A stretch of 33,969 bases of DNA. It comes from JABCPE02 sp963530895 (GTDB lineage Bacteria; Bacteroidota; Bacteroidia; Flavobacteriales; Weeksellaceae). Location: the NCBI GenBank assembly GCA_963530895.1, contig CAUSFO010000010.1, positions 1 to 33,969 of the forward strand, written 5' to 3'. The translations under genes and the position numbers were made by a program. Under the pieces are notes generated by a model that searched no databases, had not been told where the DNA came from, and was given only the letters and a program-made list of their open reading frames with translations. Below are positions 16,059 through 23,223 of this stretch, in pieces (positions within the stretch are counted from its first letter, which is position 1; each line of letters opens with the position of its first letter).

Positions 16059-16066
16059 TACATTTG
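16059..16066 (+). promoter_or_regulatory. -7 box (TAnnTTTG) before the class III aminotransferase gene
   Basis: TACATTTG matches the Bacteroidota -7 consensus and lies 17 bases before the ATG. It sits at the right end of the 289-base AT-rich gap 15795-16083, which also has to hold the minus-strand promoter of the GIGT-repeat gene; I could not place that one. Confidence 0.55.
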
Positions 16067-16083
16067 CTCAAAATTATTCTATA

Positions 16084-17262
16084 ATGAAACAAGATTTTTT
16101 CAACTATCAAGCTCAGACCTCACATTTCGCCTCTGGTTTTGAGGTAGAAAGAGCGGAGGGCAACTATATATATGGTAAAGATGGCAGGGCATATCTGGAC
16201 TTCGTTTCTGGAATTTCTGCCAATGTGCTAGGACACTCCCACCCTAGAATAATAAACGCCATAAAAGAACAAGCGGACAAATACCTGCATGTGATGGTCT
16301 ACGGAGAATACGCACTAGAAAAATCCGTAGAACTATGCAAACTTTTAGCAAAGGTTACACCTGACCCATTAGAGGTTACCTATCTGGTAAACAGCGGTGC
16401 AGAAGCCATAGACGGCAGTTTAAAACTTGCCAAAAGATACACTGGCAGAGAGGAAATCATAGCTTTTCACAATGCCTACCACGGCAACACTCATGGAGCA
16501 CTCAGTGTAGCAGGAAATGAATACCACAAGAGAGCCTTCCGTCCGCTGCTTCCGCTGGTGAATTTCATTCATTTTAACAATGAAGAGGATTTAGCCAAAA
16601 TCACCGAAAAAACAGCAGGTGTAGTTGTAGAGACTATACAAGGTGCAGCAGGATTCATCACACCAGAAAACGACTATCTGAAAAAACTAAAAAAGAGATG
16701 TGAAGAAGTGGGCACCCTGCTTATCTTAGATGAAATACAGCCAGGGTTTGGGAGAACGGGAAAACTTTTTGGATTTGAGCATTACGGCATCGTTCCAGAT
16801 ATTCTCGCAATAGGTAAAGGAATGGGCGGCGGTCTTCCCGTGGGCGCTTTTATGAGCAGCAGAGAAATCATGAGCTGTCTCTCCCACAGCCCTAAATTAG
16901 GACACATCACCACTTTTGGAGGAAATCCACTTATCGCAGCTTCTTGTTTGGCTACTTTGGAAGAAATTTTAGAAAGCGGACTACTGGATGAAATAGAGGA
17001 AAAAGAAAAACTATTCCGAAAACTTTTGGTTCACCCTAAAATAAAATACATCAACGGAAAAGGAATCATGCTGGCAATCAATCTAGGAAGCCCTGACTAC
17101 TGCATTCGTGTGGTAGAACAATGTATGAAAGATGGACTTATCGTATCCTGCCAGCTCTACCGAAATGATTATCTGAGAATTTCGCCTGCACTTATCCTCA
17201 GCAAAGAAGAAATAGAAAAAGGCTGTGCTATTATTCTAAATGCCCTTGACAAGGTATCATAA
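16084..17262 (+). CDS. Class III PLP-dependent aminotransferase (acetylornithine/ornithine-aminotransferase-like)
   Basis: Transfers an amino group, probably from an omega-amino acid, to 2-oxoglutarate. The fold-type I class III pattern is clear: GKDGRAYLDFVSGISANVLG near the N-terminus, the phosphate-binding NSGAEAIDGSLKLAK, the AYHGNTHGALSV loop, LLILDEIQPGFGRTGKLF, and the PLP lysine Lys245 in ILAIGKGMGGGLPVGAF. The 392 residues match the family. In Flavobacteriia such proteins are usually called aspartate aminotransferase family. The sequence does not decide between an ArgD role and another diamine or omega-amino acid substrate; no other arginine-synthesis gene is nearby. It has its own promoter and a likely terminator. 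Confidence 0.88.
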   Translation: MKQDFFNYQAQTSHFASGFEVERAEGNYIYGKDGRAYLDFVSGISANVLGHSHPRIINAIKEQADKYLHVMVYGEYALEKSVELCKLLAKVTPDPLEVTYLVNSGAEAIDGSLKLAKRYTGREEIIAFHNAYHGNTHGALSVAGNEYHKRAFRPLLPLVNFIHFNNEEDLAKITEKTAGVVVETIQGAAGFITPENDYLKKLKKRCEEVGTLLILDEIQPGFGRTGKLFGFEHYGIVPDILAIGKGMGGGLPVGAFMSSREIMSCLSHSPKLGHITTFGGNPLIAASCLATLEEILESGLLDEIEEKEKLFRKLLVHPKIKYINGKGIMLAINLGSPDYCIRVVEQCMKDGLIVSCQLYRNDYLRISPALILSKEEIEKGCAIILNALDKVS

Positions 17263-17292
17263 CAAAAAAAACAGACACAAAAAACAAATAAG

Positions 17293-17324
17293 AAGGCGAA
17301 TATTTATGATTTTTTGCCTTTTTT
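17293..17324 (+). terminator. Probable rho-independent terminator after the class III aminotransferase gene
   Basis: AAGGCGAA (17293-17300) can pair with TTTGCCTT (17313-17320, one G-U pair), followed by a run of Ts to 17324. The stem is short and AT-rich at its top. Confidence 0.55.
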
Positions 17325-17406
17325 CATTTATAGTGACAAAAATCACTTTGACAATATTTTAAAGCTAAAAAAATAATGATATATTGCGACCCGAAAATGT
17401 ATATGT

Positions 17407-17793
17407 ATGGCTAAATCTAAAATACAATTTGAATTTCCACTTCACTGCCTTCCAGAAATTCTGTTTGAATACATTGCCACTGCAGAAGGGCTGGCAGAAT
17501 GGTTTGCTGATGAAGTGACAGAAAAAGGAGATGATTTCTACTTCAGCTGGAACGGTGGCCCAAAAGAAAAAGCGACCCTTACCAGATACAAAGTAGAGCA
17601 GTCCGTGAGATTCCGATGGGAGGAAGATGAAGGAACCAAATATTTCTTTGAGCTGAATATCGTAATTGATGAAATTACGAACGACCTTTCGCTGAATGTT
17701 ACCGACTTCTGTGAAGCTGGCGACGAAGAAGAAACTCAGCAATACTGGGAAAACCTTATCGAAAATCTAAAAATAAAATTAGGAGCTGCCTAA
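17407..17793 (+). CDS. START-like domain protein
   Basis: A 128-residue protein of the START/Bet v 1-like (AHSA1-related) superfamily, which forms a cavity for hydrophobic ligands. The early helix-grip pattern FPLHCLPEILFEYIATAEGLAEWFADEV is followed by beta strands such as DFYFSWNGGPKEKATLTRY and SVRFRWEED, and a C-terminal amphipathic helix (QQYWENLIENLKIKLGA). No signal peptide is seen. The ligand is unknown. Its TAA overlaps the start of the class IV aminotransferase-like gene by one base (TAATG), so the two are translated together. The pair recurs in Flavobacteriia, as far as I recall. Confidence 0.85.
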   Translation: MAKSKIQFEFPLHCLPEILFEYIATAEGLAEWFADEVTEKGDDFYFSWNGGPKEKATLTRYKVEQSVRFRWEEDEGTKYFFELNIVIDEITNDLSLNVTDFCEAGDEEETQQYWENLIENLKIKLGAA

Positions 17794-18581
17794 TGAATGA
17801 TAATCGTGCTTTTCTCTATGGCGATGCCGTGAGCGTGTATTTTTTTGTGAGAAATGGAAAACTCATCTTTACCGAAGAATGCTATTTTTTCCTAATGGCA
17901 TCTATGCGAAAGATGAGAATGAACATTCCGCTTTCTTTCAATCTGGAATATTTCATCGATATTCTTGAGCAAAAAATAACTGCCGATGCCCTTGAAAACG
18001 CGTTTATTCATTTTTTAGTTTATAGAAATACTGATGATTTAAATTTAGCCAAATCTCCTGTTCAGTTTTTCATTGATGCAGAGCCGACAGAAGATATTTT
18101 GCAGATTAACAAAACTCTGGAAGTAGATTTGATTAGGGAAATTACCGTAAATACGAATATTCTAAGCAATATCTTAACCCATTGTCCAGAGAATATTTAT
18201 GCCGAAATATACGCTGGAGAAAACGAGCTGGATGACCTGCTCATCCTAAACCCAAACAAAAGAATTGCACGGGGAATCTGGGGAAATTTCTTATTCTTAG
18301 AAGGAAATACCATCCGTATCCCGAAACAGACCGAAGGCGCCTACATCTCGCCTCTGATGGAGAATTTCGTCACTTTTGTCCACAAAAATAGATTAGCTGA
18401 AATAGAACAAGCAGAAATCAGCCCTTTTGAAAGCCAAAAAGCCGATGAAATTCTGATGATTTCTGACAGAAAAGGAATTACATCCGTTAGCAAAATCAGA
18501 AACAAAGTCTTTGATAACAAACAATTTAAAGACTTTATAAATCAATGGAAAAATAGTTTTGACACGCCTCAAGAACCATAA
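17793..18581 (+). CDS. Class IV aminotransferase-like protein, apparently without the PLP lysine
   Basis: 262 residues, related to fold-type IV PLP enzymes (branched-chain aminotransferase, aminodeoxychorismate lyase). Recognisable parts are FLYGDAVSVYFFV at the start, EECYFFLMASMRKMRMNIP, the RIARGIWGNFLFLEGNTIRIP segment matching the usual VAEGSGSNIF region, and KADEILMISDRKGITSVSKI. In active members the PLP lysine sits in an L-K-T-x-N segment after the first domain. The matching stretch here reads SNILTHCPENIY (about 125-136) with no lysine, and the arginine-strand region before it is shortened. It may therefore be a non-enzymatic relative or work with a partner. It is coupled to the START-like gene and ends 1 base from the convergent UPF0104 gene. 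Confidence 0.75.
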   Translation: MNDNRAFLYGDAVSVYFFVRNGKLIFTEECYFFLMASMRKMRMNIPLSFNLEYFIDILEQKITADALENAFIHFLVYRNTDDLNLAKSPVQFFIDAEPTEDILQINKTLEVDLIREITVNTNILSNILTHCPENIYAEIYAGENELDDLLILNPNKRIARGIWGNFLFLEGNTIRIPKQTEGAYISPLMENFVTFVHKNRLAEIEQAEISPFESQKADEILMISDRKGITSVSKIRNKVFDNKQFKDFINQWKNSFDTPQEP

Positions 18582-18582
18582 A

Positions 18583-19635
18583 CTATTTATCGTTCTTCTT
18601 TCCAAATAACGCAAAAATAGAAATCAGCCCAAAGACAAGCGTAGCAACAGTCTGTATCAAATGGGAAATCAGCGCATAGGAAATCCCTACCTCCTCACCT
18701 TGTAAGTGGCTTTTTCCCAAAGAAATAAAAATCCCTACAATAGCGATTTTAACCACGATATGGTAAGAACCTGCACCGCCAGAAGTAGGCACCATCATCC
18801 CAAGAGTTCCCGCTGTAACGAGTAGAAAACCATCGCCAATGGTAAAATCAGAAGTTTCTTTCAGAGCGAAACAAACCAAATACGCCGCGAGAAAATAGCA
18901 AATCCATATTCCTGCCGAATGAAGCACAAAAGCAAGTTTATTTTTGATTTTTCGGACAGCTAAAAAGCCTTCTATCAATCCTTTAACAAAAGAAATGATT
19001 TTCTCTTTAAATTTAATCGCAAAAACAACTGCACCAATGAAAACAAGGACTAAAAGAGCTATTTTCAGATTAAAATAAAATGCAGCCAAGTCATCCACTC
19101 CGTGATTTAACAAAAAACTATCCGTAGATGTCAGTTCCTTTTTTTCAGAGACTTTTCGTGTGGTAAGCAGATTGTAAAACGATGCTAAAACCTTTCCATT
19201 AAAAATAAAAGTCAGCAGCAAAAATAAAAGCATAAAAACCAAATCTACCAATCGTTCTATGACTATGGTAGCGATGGATTTTTCCACTGGTACTTTCTCG
19301 ATTCTGAAAAGTGTGGTCGCCCTCGCAATTTCGCCGCTTCTTGGAATGGTAAGGTTCATCATATACCCAAAGGCTATTGTCCAAAAGGCATTAGAATTAC
19401 GGATTTGGTAGCCCATCGGTTCTAAAAGAAGATTCCAGCGCACCGCCCGAAACCAATACGCCAAAACCGCAAAAAAAGCAGACATCAACGCCCAGAAATA
19501 GTTAATCTCAGCAAAAGATGCTTTCACCTTATCAAAATCCAAATCTCCCAAAGCCAGCCACATAAAAAACGCAGCCAAACCCGCTGAAATTAAAATCGTA
19601 AAAATATTCTTTATCTGCTTTCTTTTGAGGCTCAT
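18583..19635 (-). CDS. UPF0104 / lysylphosphatidylglycerol synthase transmembrane-domain family protein
   Basis: A 350-residue inner-membrane protein with about eight hydrophobic helices, of the YbhN/AglD-like (COG0392) family. This family also supplies the flippase half of MprF. Typical elements are AYWFRAVRWNLLLEPMGY in the first loop, TIPRSGEIARATTLFRIEKVPVEKSIATIVIERLVDL in the centre, and LGMMVPTSGGAGSYHIVV near the C-terminus. No aminoacyl-transferase (GNAT-like) domain is attached, so lipid lysylation is not expected; transport or flipping of a lipid is the usual guess. It lies 2 bases after panD on the same strand, so the two share a transcript. Confidence 0.88.
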   Translation of the reverse strand: MSLKRKQIKNIFTILISAGLAAFFMWLALGDLDFDKVKASFAEINYFWALMSAFFAVLAYWFRAVRWNLLLEPMGYQIRNSNAFWTIAFGYMMNLTIPRSGEIARATTLFRIEKVPVEKSIATIVIERLVDLVFMLLFLLLTFIFNGKVLASFYNLLTTRKVSEKKELTSTDSFLLNHGVDDLAAFYFNLKIALLVLVFIGAVVFAIKFKEKIISFVKGLIEGFLAVRKIKNKLAFVLHSAGIWICYFLAAYLVCFALKETSDFTIGDGFLLVTAGTLGMMVPTSGGAGSYHIVVKIAIVGIFISLGKSHLQGEEVGISYALISHLIQTVATLVFGLISIFALFGKKNDK

Positions 19636-19637
19636 TA

Positions 19638-19988
19638 TTATTCTAATAAATTAGTTTTTTCATTAGGGAAAACCACTTTGGGTTCAAAGGCTTTGGCTTC
19701 CTCTGGTGTTATTTGTGCATAGGCTATGATGATGACAATGTCGCCTTTGTGGGCTTTTCTCGCCGCGGCACCATTCAGACAGATTACTCCTGATTTTCTC
19801 TCGCCTCTTATCGCATAGGTGTCAAAGCGTTCTCCATTGTTCACATTCACCACATAAACCCTCTCGCCGTGGATGATTCCAGAGGCATCCATCAGGTCTT
19901 CGTCTATGGTAATGCTTCCTATGTAGTTCAGATTTGCTTCTGTAACGCTTACTCTATGAATTTTTGATTTAAAAACTTCTATTAACAT
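19638..19988 (-). CDS. panD: Aspartate 1-decarboxylase proenzyme
   Basis: Makes beta-alanine from L-aspartate for pantothenate and coenzyme A. It is a self-processing pyruvoyl enzyme: the cleavage pair Gly24-Ser25 lies in NYIGSITID, where Ser25 becomes the pyruvoyl group. Lys9 (KSKIHRV), the catalytic Tyr region YAIRGERKSGVICLNGAAAR and the C-terminal VIIIAYAQ strand are all present. The 116-residue length is standard. It is first in a two-gene minus-strand operon with the UPF0104 gene and has a consensus -7 box just before its ATG. Confidence 0.97.
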   Translation of the reverse strand: MLIEVFKSKIHRVSVTEANLNYIGSITIDEDLMDASGIIHGERVYVVNVNNGERFDTYAIRGERKSGVICLNGAAARKAHKGDIVIIIAYAQITPEEAKAFEPKVVFPNEKTNLLE

Positions 19989-19992
19989 GCTG

Positions 19993-20020
19993 CAAAATTA
20001 TTGATTTCTTTTCAAACAAA
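19993..20020 (-). promoter_or_regulatory. panD promoter
   Basis: On the minus strand, TAATTTTG (19993-20000) matches the -7 consensus and is preceded at 16 bases by a TTTG (20017-20020) that could serve as the -33 element. The box ends 4 bases before the panD ATG, giving a very short or absent leader. Confidence 0.55.
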
Positions 20021-20036
20021 CCTAAGATTTAATTAG

Positions 20037-20044
20037 TATTTTTG
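20037..20044 (+). promoter_or_regulatory. -7 box (TAnnTTTG) before the DUF2490 gene
   Basis: TATTTTTG, 28 bases before the ATG at 20073. Together with the panD box it makes the 84-base gap a divergent promoter. Confidence 0.55.
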
Positions 20045-20072
20045 CAGTCTTAAATTTCTAAATTTTACACGA

Positions 20073-20756
20073 ATGAAAAAGTTAATTTTACTTTCAGCAT
20101 TATATGGAGTATTTTTCGGCATTAATACCATGAAAGCCCAAGACGCTGACACCAAAAAATCTTTCTTGACCACGGGAGTCTCTATAAGCATCCCAAAAGA
20201 ACACAGCATCACGGTATACGGCGGGGTGAGCACATCGCCAGAACATACACAGATAGCCATGGTGATGCCTAATATCAAAATCAATAAATACATTTCCTTC
20301 ATGCCTCTTTATGTGTTTCTAAAATCTCCTCAGGCGCACAGCAAGGAAGCGAAAGAACACCAAATCAATGCGATGCTGACTTTCTCCCTTCCTTTGGACA
20401 AACAAAACAAATGGATTTTGCAAAACCGAAACACTTATCTGCATAGATTCATCGTAGGTGGAGAGGATTTTGATTTTTATAGAGGGCGTTTAGGTATCGT
20501 ACACAGAGCGAAAATTTTTGATAAACCTGTCAATTTCTTTGCTCATGATGAAATTTTCATCGACTTAAAAAAAGGAGATTTTGCTAGAAACAGGGTATAT
20601 TTAGGAGCGGATATTAAGCTTTTCAACTGGCTAAACCCACAGTTCTTCTATATTTATCAATCTCATAAAAACCACACAAGTCCGAACAACCACCTTTTCA
20701 TCGTTGCGGCTATTATTCCTCTTGGAAATCATGGATTTTTCGGAGCTAAAAAGTAA
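20073..20756 (+). CDS. DUF2490-type outer-membrane protein
   Basis: 227 residues with a signal peptide ending TMKAQ (about residue 23). The mature part alternates beta strands with aromatic residues, as expected for a small outer-membrane barrel. The DUF2490 pattern is seen in NRNTYLHRF, FDFYRGRLGIVHRAKI, FFAHDEIFIDL and ARNRVYLGADIKL. The final strand ends in a Phe-rich GNHGFFGAKK, slightly past a terminal Phe. The function of DUF2490 proteins is unknown. It has its own promoter and stands alone between panD and the HU gene; a weak hairpin (20787-20823) may terminate it. Confidence 0.72.
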   Translation: MKKLILLSALYGVFFGINTMKAQDADTKKSFLTTGVSISIPKEHSITVYGGVSTSPEHTQIAMVMPNIKINKYISFMPLYVFLKSPQAHSKEAKEHQINAMLTFSLPLDKQNKWILQNRNTYLHRFIVGGEDFDFYRGRLGIVHRAKIFDKPVNFFAHDEIFIDLKKGDFARNRVYLGADIKLFNWLNPQFFYIYQSHKNHTSPNNHLFIVAAIIPLGNHGFFGAKK

Positions 20757-20786
20757 AAATCAATTAAATTTATCTTAAAATCTTCT

Positions 20787-20823
20787 AAAAACCTCATTTT
20801 ATGCTATAAAAAATTTGGTTTTT
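20787..20823 (+). terminator. Possible terminator after the DUF2490 gene
   Basis: AAAAACC (20787-20793) can pair with GGTTTTT (20817-20823) across a long 23-base loop, followed by T-rich sequence. It overlaps the -33 element of the HU promoter. The long loop makes it doubtful. Confidence 0.3.
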
Positions 20824-20844
20824 GTTTTATTTATTTTATATTTG
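20814..20844 (+). promoter_or_regulatory. HU gene promoter (-33 TTTG, -7 TATATTTG)
   Basis: TTTG at 20814-20817 and TATATTTG at 20837-20844 are separated by 19 bases, the expected Bacteroidota spacing. It is the cleanest promoter in the window, giving a leader of about 25 bases before the ATG at 20875. Confidence 0.75.
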
Positions 20845-20874
20845 CTGAACATAAATTTATAAAATAACATTATT

Positions 20875-21165
20875 ATGAACAAGTCTGAATTAATCGACGC
20901 AATTGCAAAGGATGCAGAAATCACAAAAGTGGCTGCTAAGAAGGCATTAGAGTCTTTCATTGAGAATGTTACTAACACACTTAAAAAGAAAGATGGTAAA
21001 GTGGCATTAGTAGGGTTTGGAACTTTTTCTGTAACAGAAAGAGCTGCAAGAACTGGTATCAACCCAGCTACTAAACAACCAATCAAAATCGCTGCTAAAA
21101 AAGTTGCTAAATTCAAGCCAGGTGCTGAGCTAGCTGACGCAGTAGCAGGTGCTAAGAAAAAATAA
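20875..21165 (+). CDS. HU-family DNA-binding protein
   Basis: A small basic nucleoid protein that bends and compacts DNA as a dimer. The 96 residues show the HU/IHF order: helical dimerisation core (MNKSELIDAIAKDAEITKVAAKKALESF...), GKVALVGFGTFSVTERAAR, the DNA-minor-groove beta arm with TGINPATKQPIKI (conserved Asn-Pro), then AKKVAKFKPGAELADAV and a Lys-rich tail. Codons are the most A/T- and Ala/Lys-biased of the core genes, consistent with high expression. It is a single-gene unit with a strong promoter and a strong terminator. HU versus IHF cannot be decided, but the 96-residue length and basic tail favour HU. Confidence 0.95.
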   Translation: MNKSELIDAIAKDAEITKVAAKKALESFIENVTNTLKKKDGKVALVGFGTFSVTERAARTGINPATKQPIKIAAKKVAKFKPGAELADAVAGAKKK

Positions 21166-21184
21166 TTGATTTTCAATTAAAATA

Positions 21185-21214
21185 AAAACCGTTGTAGATT
21201 TACAGCGGTTTTTT
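21185..21214 (+). terminator. Rho-independent terminator after the HU gene
   Basis: AAAACCGTTGTA (21185-21196) pairs with TACAGCGGTTTT (21201-21212) across a 4-base loop with one G-U pair, followed by Ts. Confidence 0.9.
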
Positions 21215-21232
21215 ATTTCCATCTTTTTATTT

Positions 21233-21240
21233 TATCTTTG
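21233..21240 (+). promoter_or_regulatory. -7 box (TAnnTTTG) before asnS
   Basis: TATCTTTG matches the consensus, 21 bases before the asnS ATG and 19 bases after the HU terminator. It is the likely promoter of the asnS-rpoN-folD-queE run. Confidence 0.6.
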
Positions 21241-21261
21241 CTGTTTTAATAATATCATCCT

Positions 21262-22710
21262 ATGAAACGATTAACGATTAAAGAAATTCTTGATAATTAC
21301 ACAAAACATATTCACCACGACATCTGTATCCAAGGCTGGGTAAGAGCTTTTCGTTCTAACAGATTCATCGCACTGAGCGACGGTTCTACAGCGAATAACA
21401 TCCAGATTGTAGTGGATTTTGAAAAATTTGATGAAGAAATTATCAAAAAAATCCATACAGCGTCCTCTCTGAAAGTAACAGGAGAAATCGTAGAAAGCCA
21501 AGGAGCCGGACAAAACATAGAAGTTTTAGCAAAGAAAATAGAAATTTTAGGAGATAATTTTACTGATGAGCTAGAAAAAACGGTTCTTCAGCCTAAGAAA
21601 CACTCTTTGGAACTATTGAGAGAACAGGCTCATTTGAGATTTAGAACTAATCTTTTTGGGGCTGTGTTTAGAATTCGCCATGCTGTGAGTTTTGCGATTC
21701 ATCAGTTCTTTAACCAAAACCAATTCTTCTACATCCACACGCCTCTAATCACAGGGGCTGATGCTGAGGGAGCAGGAGAAATGTTTAAGGTAACAAACTT
21801 TGACCTGAATAAAGTTCCAAAAACAGAAGATGGAAATGTAGACTACGACCAAGATTTCTTTAGTAAGAAAACTTCCCTTACGGTTTCTGGACAGCTAAAT
21901 GTGGAAACCGCGGTGATGGGACTAGGAAGAGTTTATACCTTCGGGCCTACTTTCCGTGCAGAAAATTCTAATACAACCAGACACCTAGCAGAGTTCTGGA
22001 TGGTGGAGCCAGAAGTGGCATTCAACAATTTGGAAGACAATATTGACTTGGCTGAAGATTTCTTGAAATATGTAATCAAATATGTATTAGACAATTGTAA
22101 AGATGATTTAGAACTTCTTGACAAGAGATTTGCAGAAGAACAAAAACAAAAACCTGAAAAAGAAAGAGCAGCAGAAGGACTGATAGAAAAACTTCAGAAT
22201 GTAGTGAAAAAGCGTTTCGTAAGGCTGAGTTACACTGAGGCTATTGAGATTTTGCTTAACTCTAAAGAGAATAAAAAAGGTAAATTCCAATTCCCAATAG
22301 AGGCTTGGGGAGCAGACCTACAATCTGAGCACGAACGCTATTTGGTGGAAAAACACTTTGAAAGTCCAGTGGTTTTATTCAACTATCCGAAGGATATCAA
22401 GGCGTTTTATATGAAGCTGAACGATGACCAAAAGACCGTAGCAGCAATGGATGTTCTTTTCCCTGGAATCGGTGAAATCATCGGTGGTTCTCAGAGAGAG
22501 GAAAAACTGGATGTTCTTATCCAAAAAATGAAAGATATGAATGTGGATGAAGAGGAACTATGGTGGTATCTTGACACTAGAAAATTCGGTTCTGTGCCGC
22601 ATGCTGGTTTCGGACTTGGACTAGAGAGATTAGTACTATTTGTAACAGGAATGACCAACATCCGTGATGTGATTCCATTCCCAAGAACACCAAGAAATGC
22701 AGAGTTTTAA
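21262..22710 (+). CDS. asnS: Asparaginyl-tRNA synthetase
   Basis: Charges tRNA-Asn. A class IIb synthetase of 482 residues: an N-terminal OB-fold anticodon-binding domain (CIQGWVRAFRSNRFIALSDG) followed by the catalytic core. Motif 2 is in FGPTFRAENSNTTRHLAEFWMVEPE and motif 3 in GFGLGLERLVLFVTG. The lysine/glutamate-rich insertion at about 285-330 (KQKPEKERAAEGL) is typical of bacterial AsnRS. AsnRS rather than AspRS is indicated by the length (AspRS is about 590 with a GAD domain) and the N-terminal sequence. A direct AsnRS implies that tRNA-Asn need not rely on amidotransferase. It is followed 5 bases later by a DUF2262-like gene. Confidence 0.96.
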   Translation: MKRLTIKEILDNYTKHIHHDICIQGWVRAFRSNRFIALSDGSTANNIQIVVDFEKFDEEIIKKIHTASSLKVTGEIVESQGAGQNIEVLAKKIEILGDNFTDELEKTVLQPKKHSLELLREQAHLRFRTNLFGAVFRIRHAVSFAIHQFFNQNQFFYIHTPLITGADAEGAGEMFKVTNFDLNKVPKTEDGNVDYDQDFFSKKTSLTVSGQLNVETAVMGLGRVYTFGPTFRAENSNTTRHLAEFWMVEPEVAFNNLEDNIDLAEDFLKYVIKYVLDNCKDDLELLDKRFAEEQKQKPEKERAAEGLIEKLQNVVKKRFVRLSYTEAIEILLNSKENKKGKFQFPIEAWGADLQSEHERYLVEKHFESPVVLFNYPKDIKAFYMKLNDDQKTVAAMDVLFPGIGEIIGGSQREEKLDVLIQKMKDMNVDEEELWWYLDTRKFGSVPHAGFGLGLERLVLFVTGMTNIRDVIPFPRTPRNAEF

Positions 22711-22715
22711 GAATT

Positions 22716-23195
22716 ATGAAAATAACTTATAAAGACTATCCCGAATTTGAAGCTGTTGCTAAAATTTGGAACAAATTTGATACTGTAATTTATATTGAAT
22801 TTGATGAAGAACTAGAAGCAACCAAAGAAGAACAACAAAAATATTTTCAGAAAATAGAGGAAAAAATCCAGTGGATAGAAAGCCATAAGGATTTGATTTT
22901 AGATACTTTTATTAAAGAAGAATCTATTTTTGAAGGGCTGAATGACTGGATTTCAGAAGAAATAGCAAAGAAAGGAGTTGCTGAATATTTTGATGAATTC
23001 AGCCTTGATAGAACAATTTCTGAAAAGGAATTTAAAGAAGCTATCGGCGTTCGTTCTCTTAATTTTTATATTGATAGTGAAGAGATTAGCTGTGATTTTG
23101 ATTTAGATGCAGAGCCAAATTATTTCTTTGACCATTTAGCCAATATAGAAATAGATGAAGACAACCAGATAGAAATGGGAGGAATCAACGGATAG
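22716..23195 (+). CDS. Uncharacterised acidic protein, DUF2262-like
   Basis: 159 residues, strongly acidic (runs of Glu and Asp), with no signal peptide or membrane helix. The C-terminal part NFYIDSEEISCDFDLDAEP followed by FFDHLANIEIDEDNQIEMGGI resembles DUF2262, whose members end in a similar beta hairpin with a conserved His. The function is unknown; some proteins of this kind occur as immunity-like single genes. It starts 5 bases after asnS and ends 28 bases before rpoN, so it is read with them. Its place between two housekeeping genes looks like a lineage-specific insertion. Confidence 0.65.
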   Translation: MKITYKDYPEFEAVAKIWNKFDTVIYIEFDEELEATKEEQQKYFQKIEEKIQWIESHKDLILDTFIKEESIFEGLNDWISEEIAKKGVAEYFDEFSLDRTISEKEFKEAIGVRSLNFYIDSEEISCDFDLDAEPNYFFDHLANIEIDEDNQIEMGGING

Positions 23196-23223
23196 CTTCT
23201 AAAACCAATAATCTAAAACTGAT

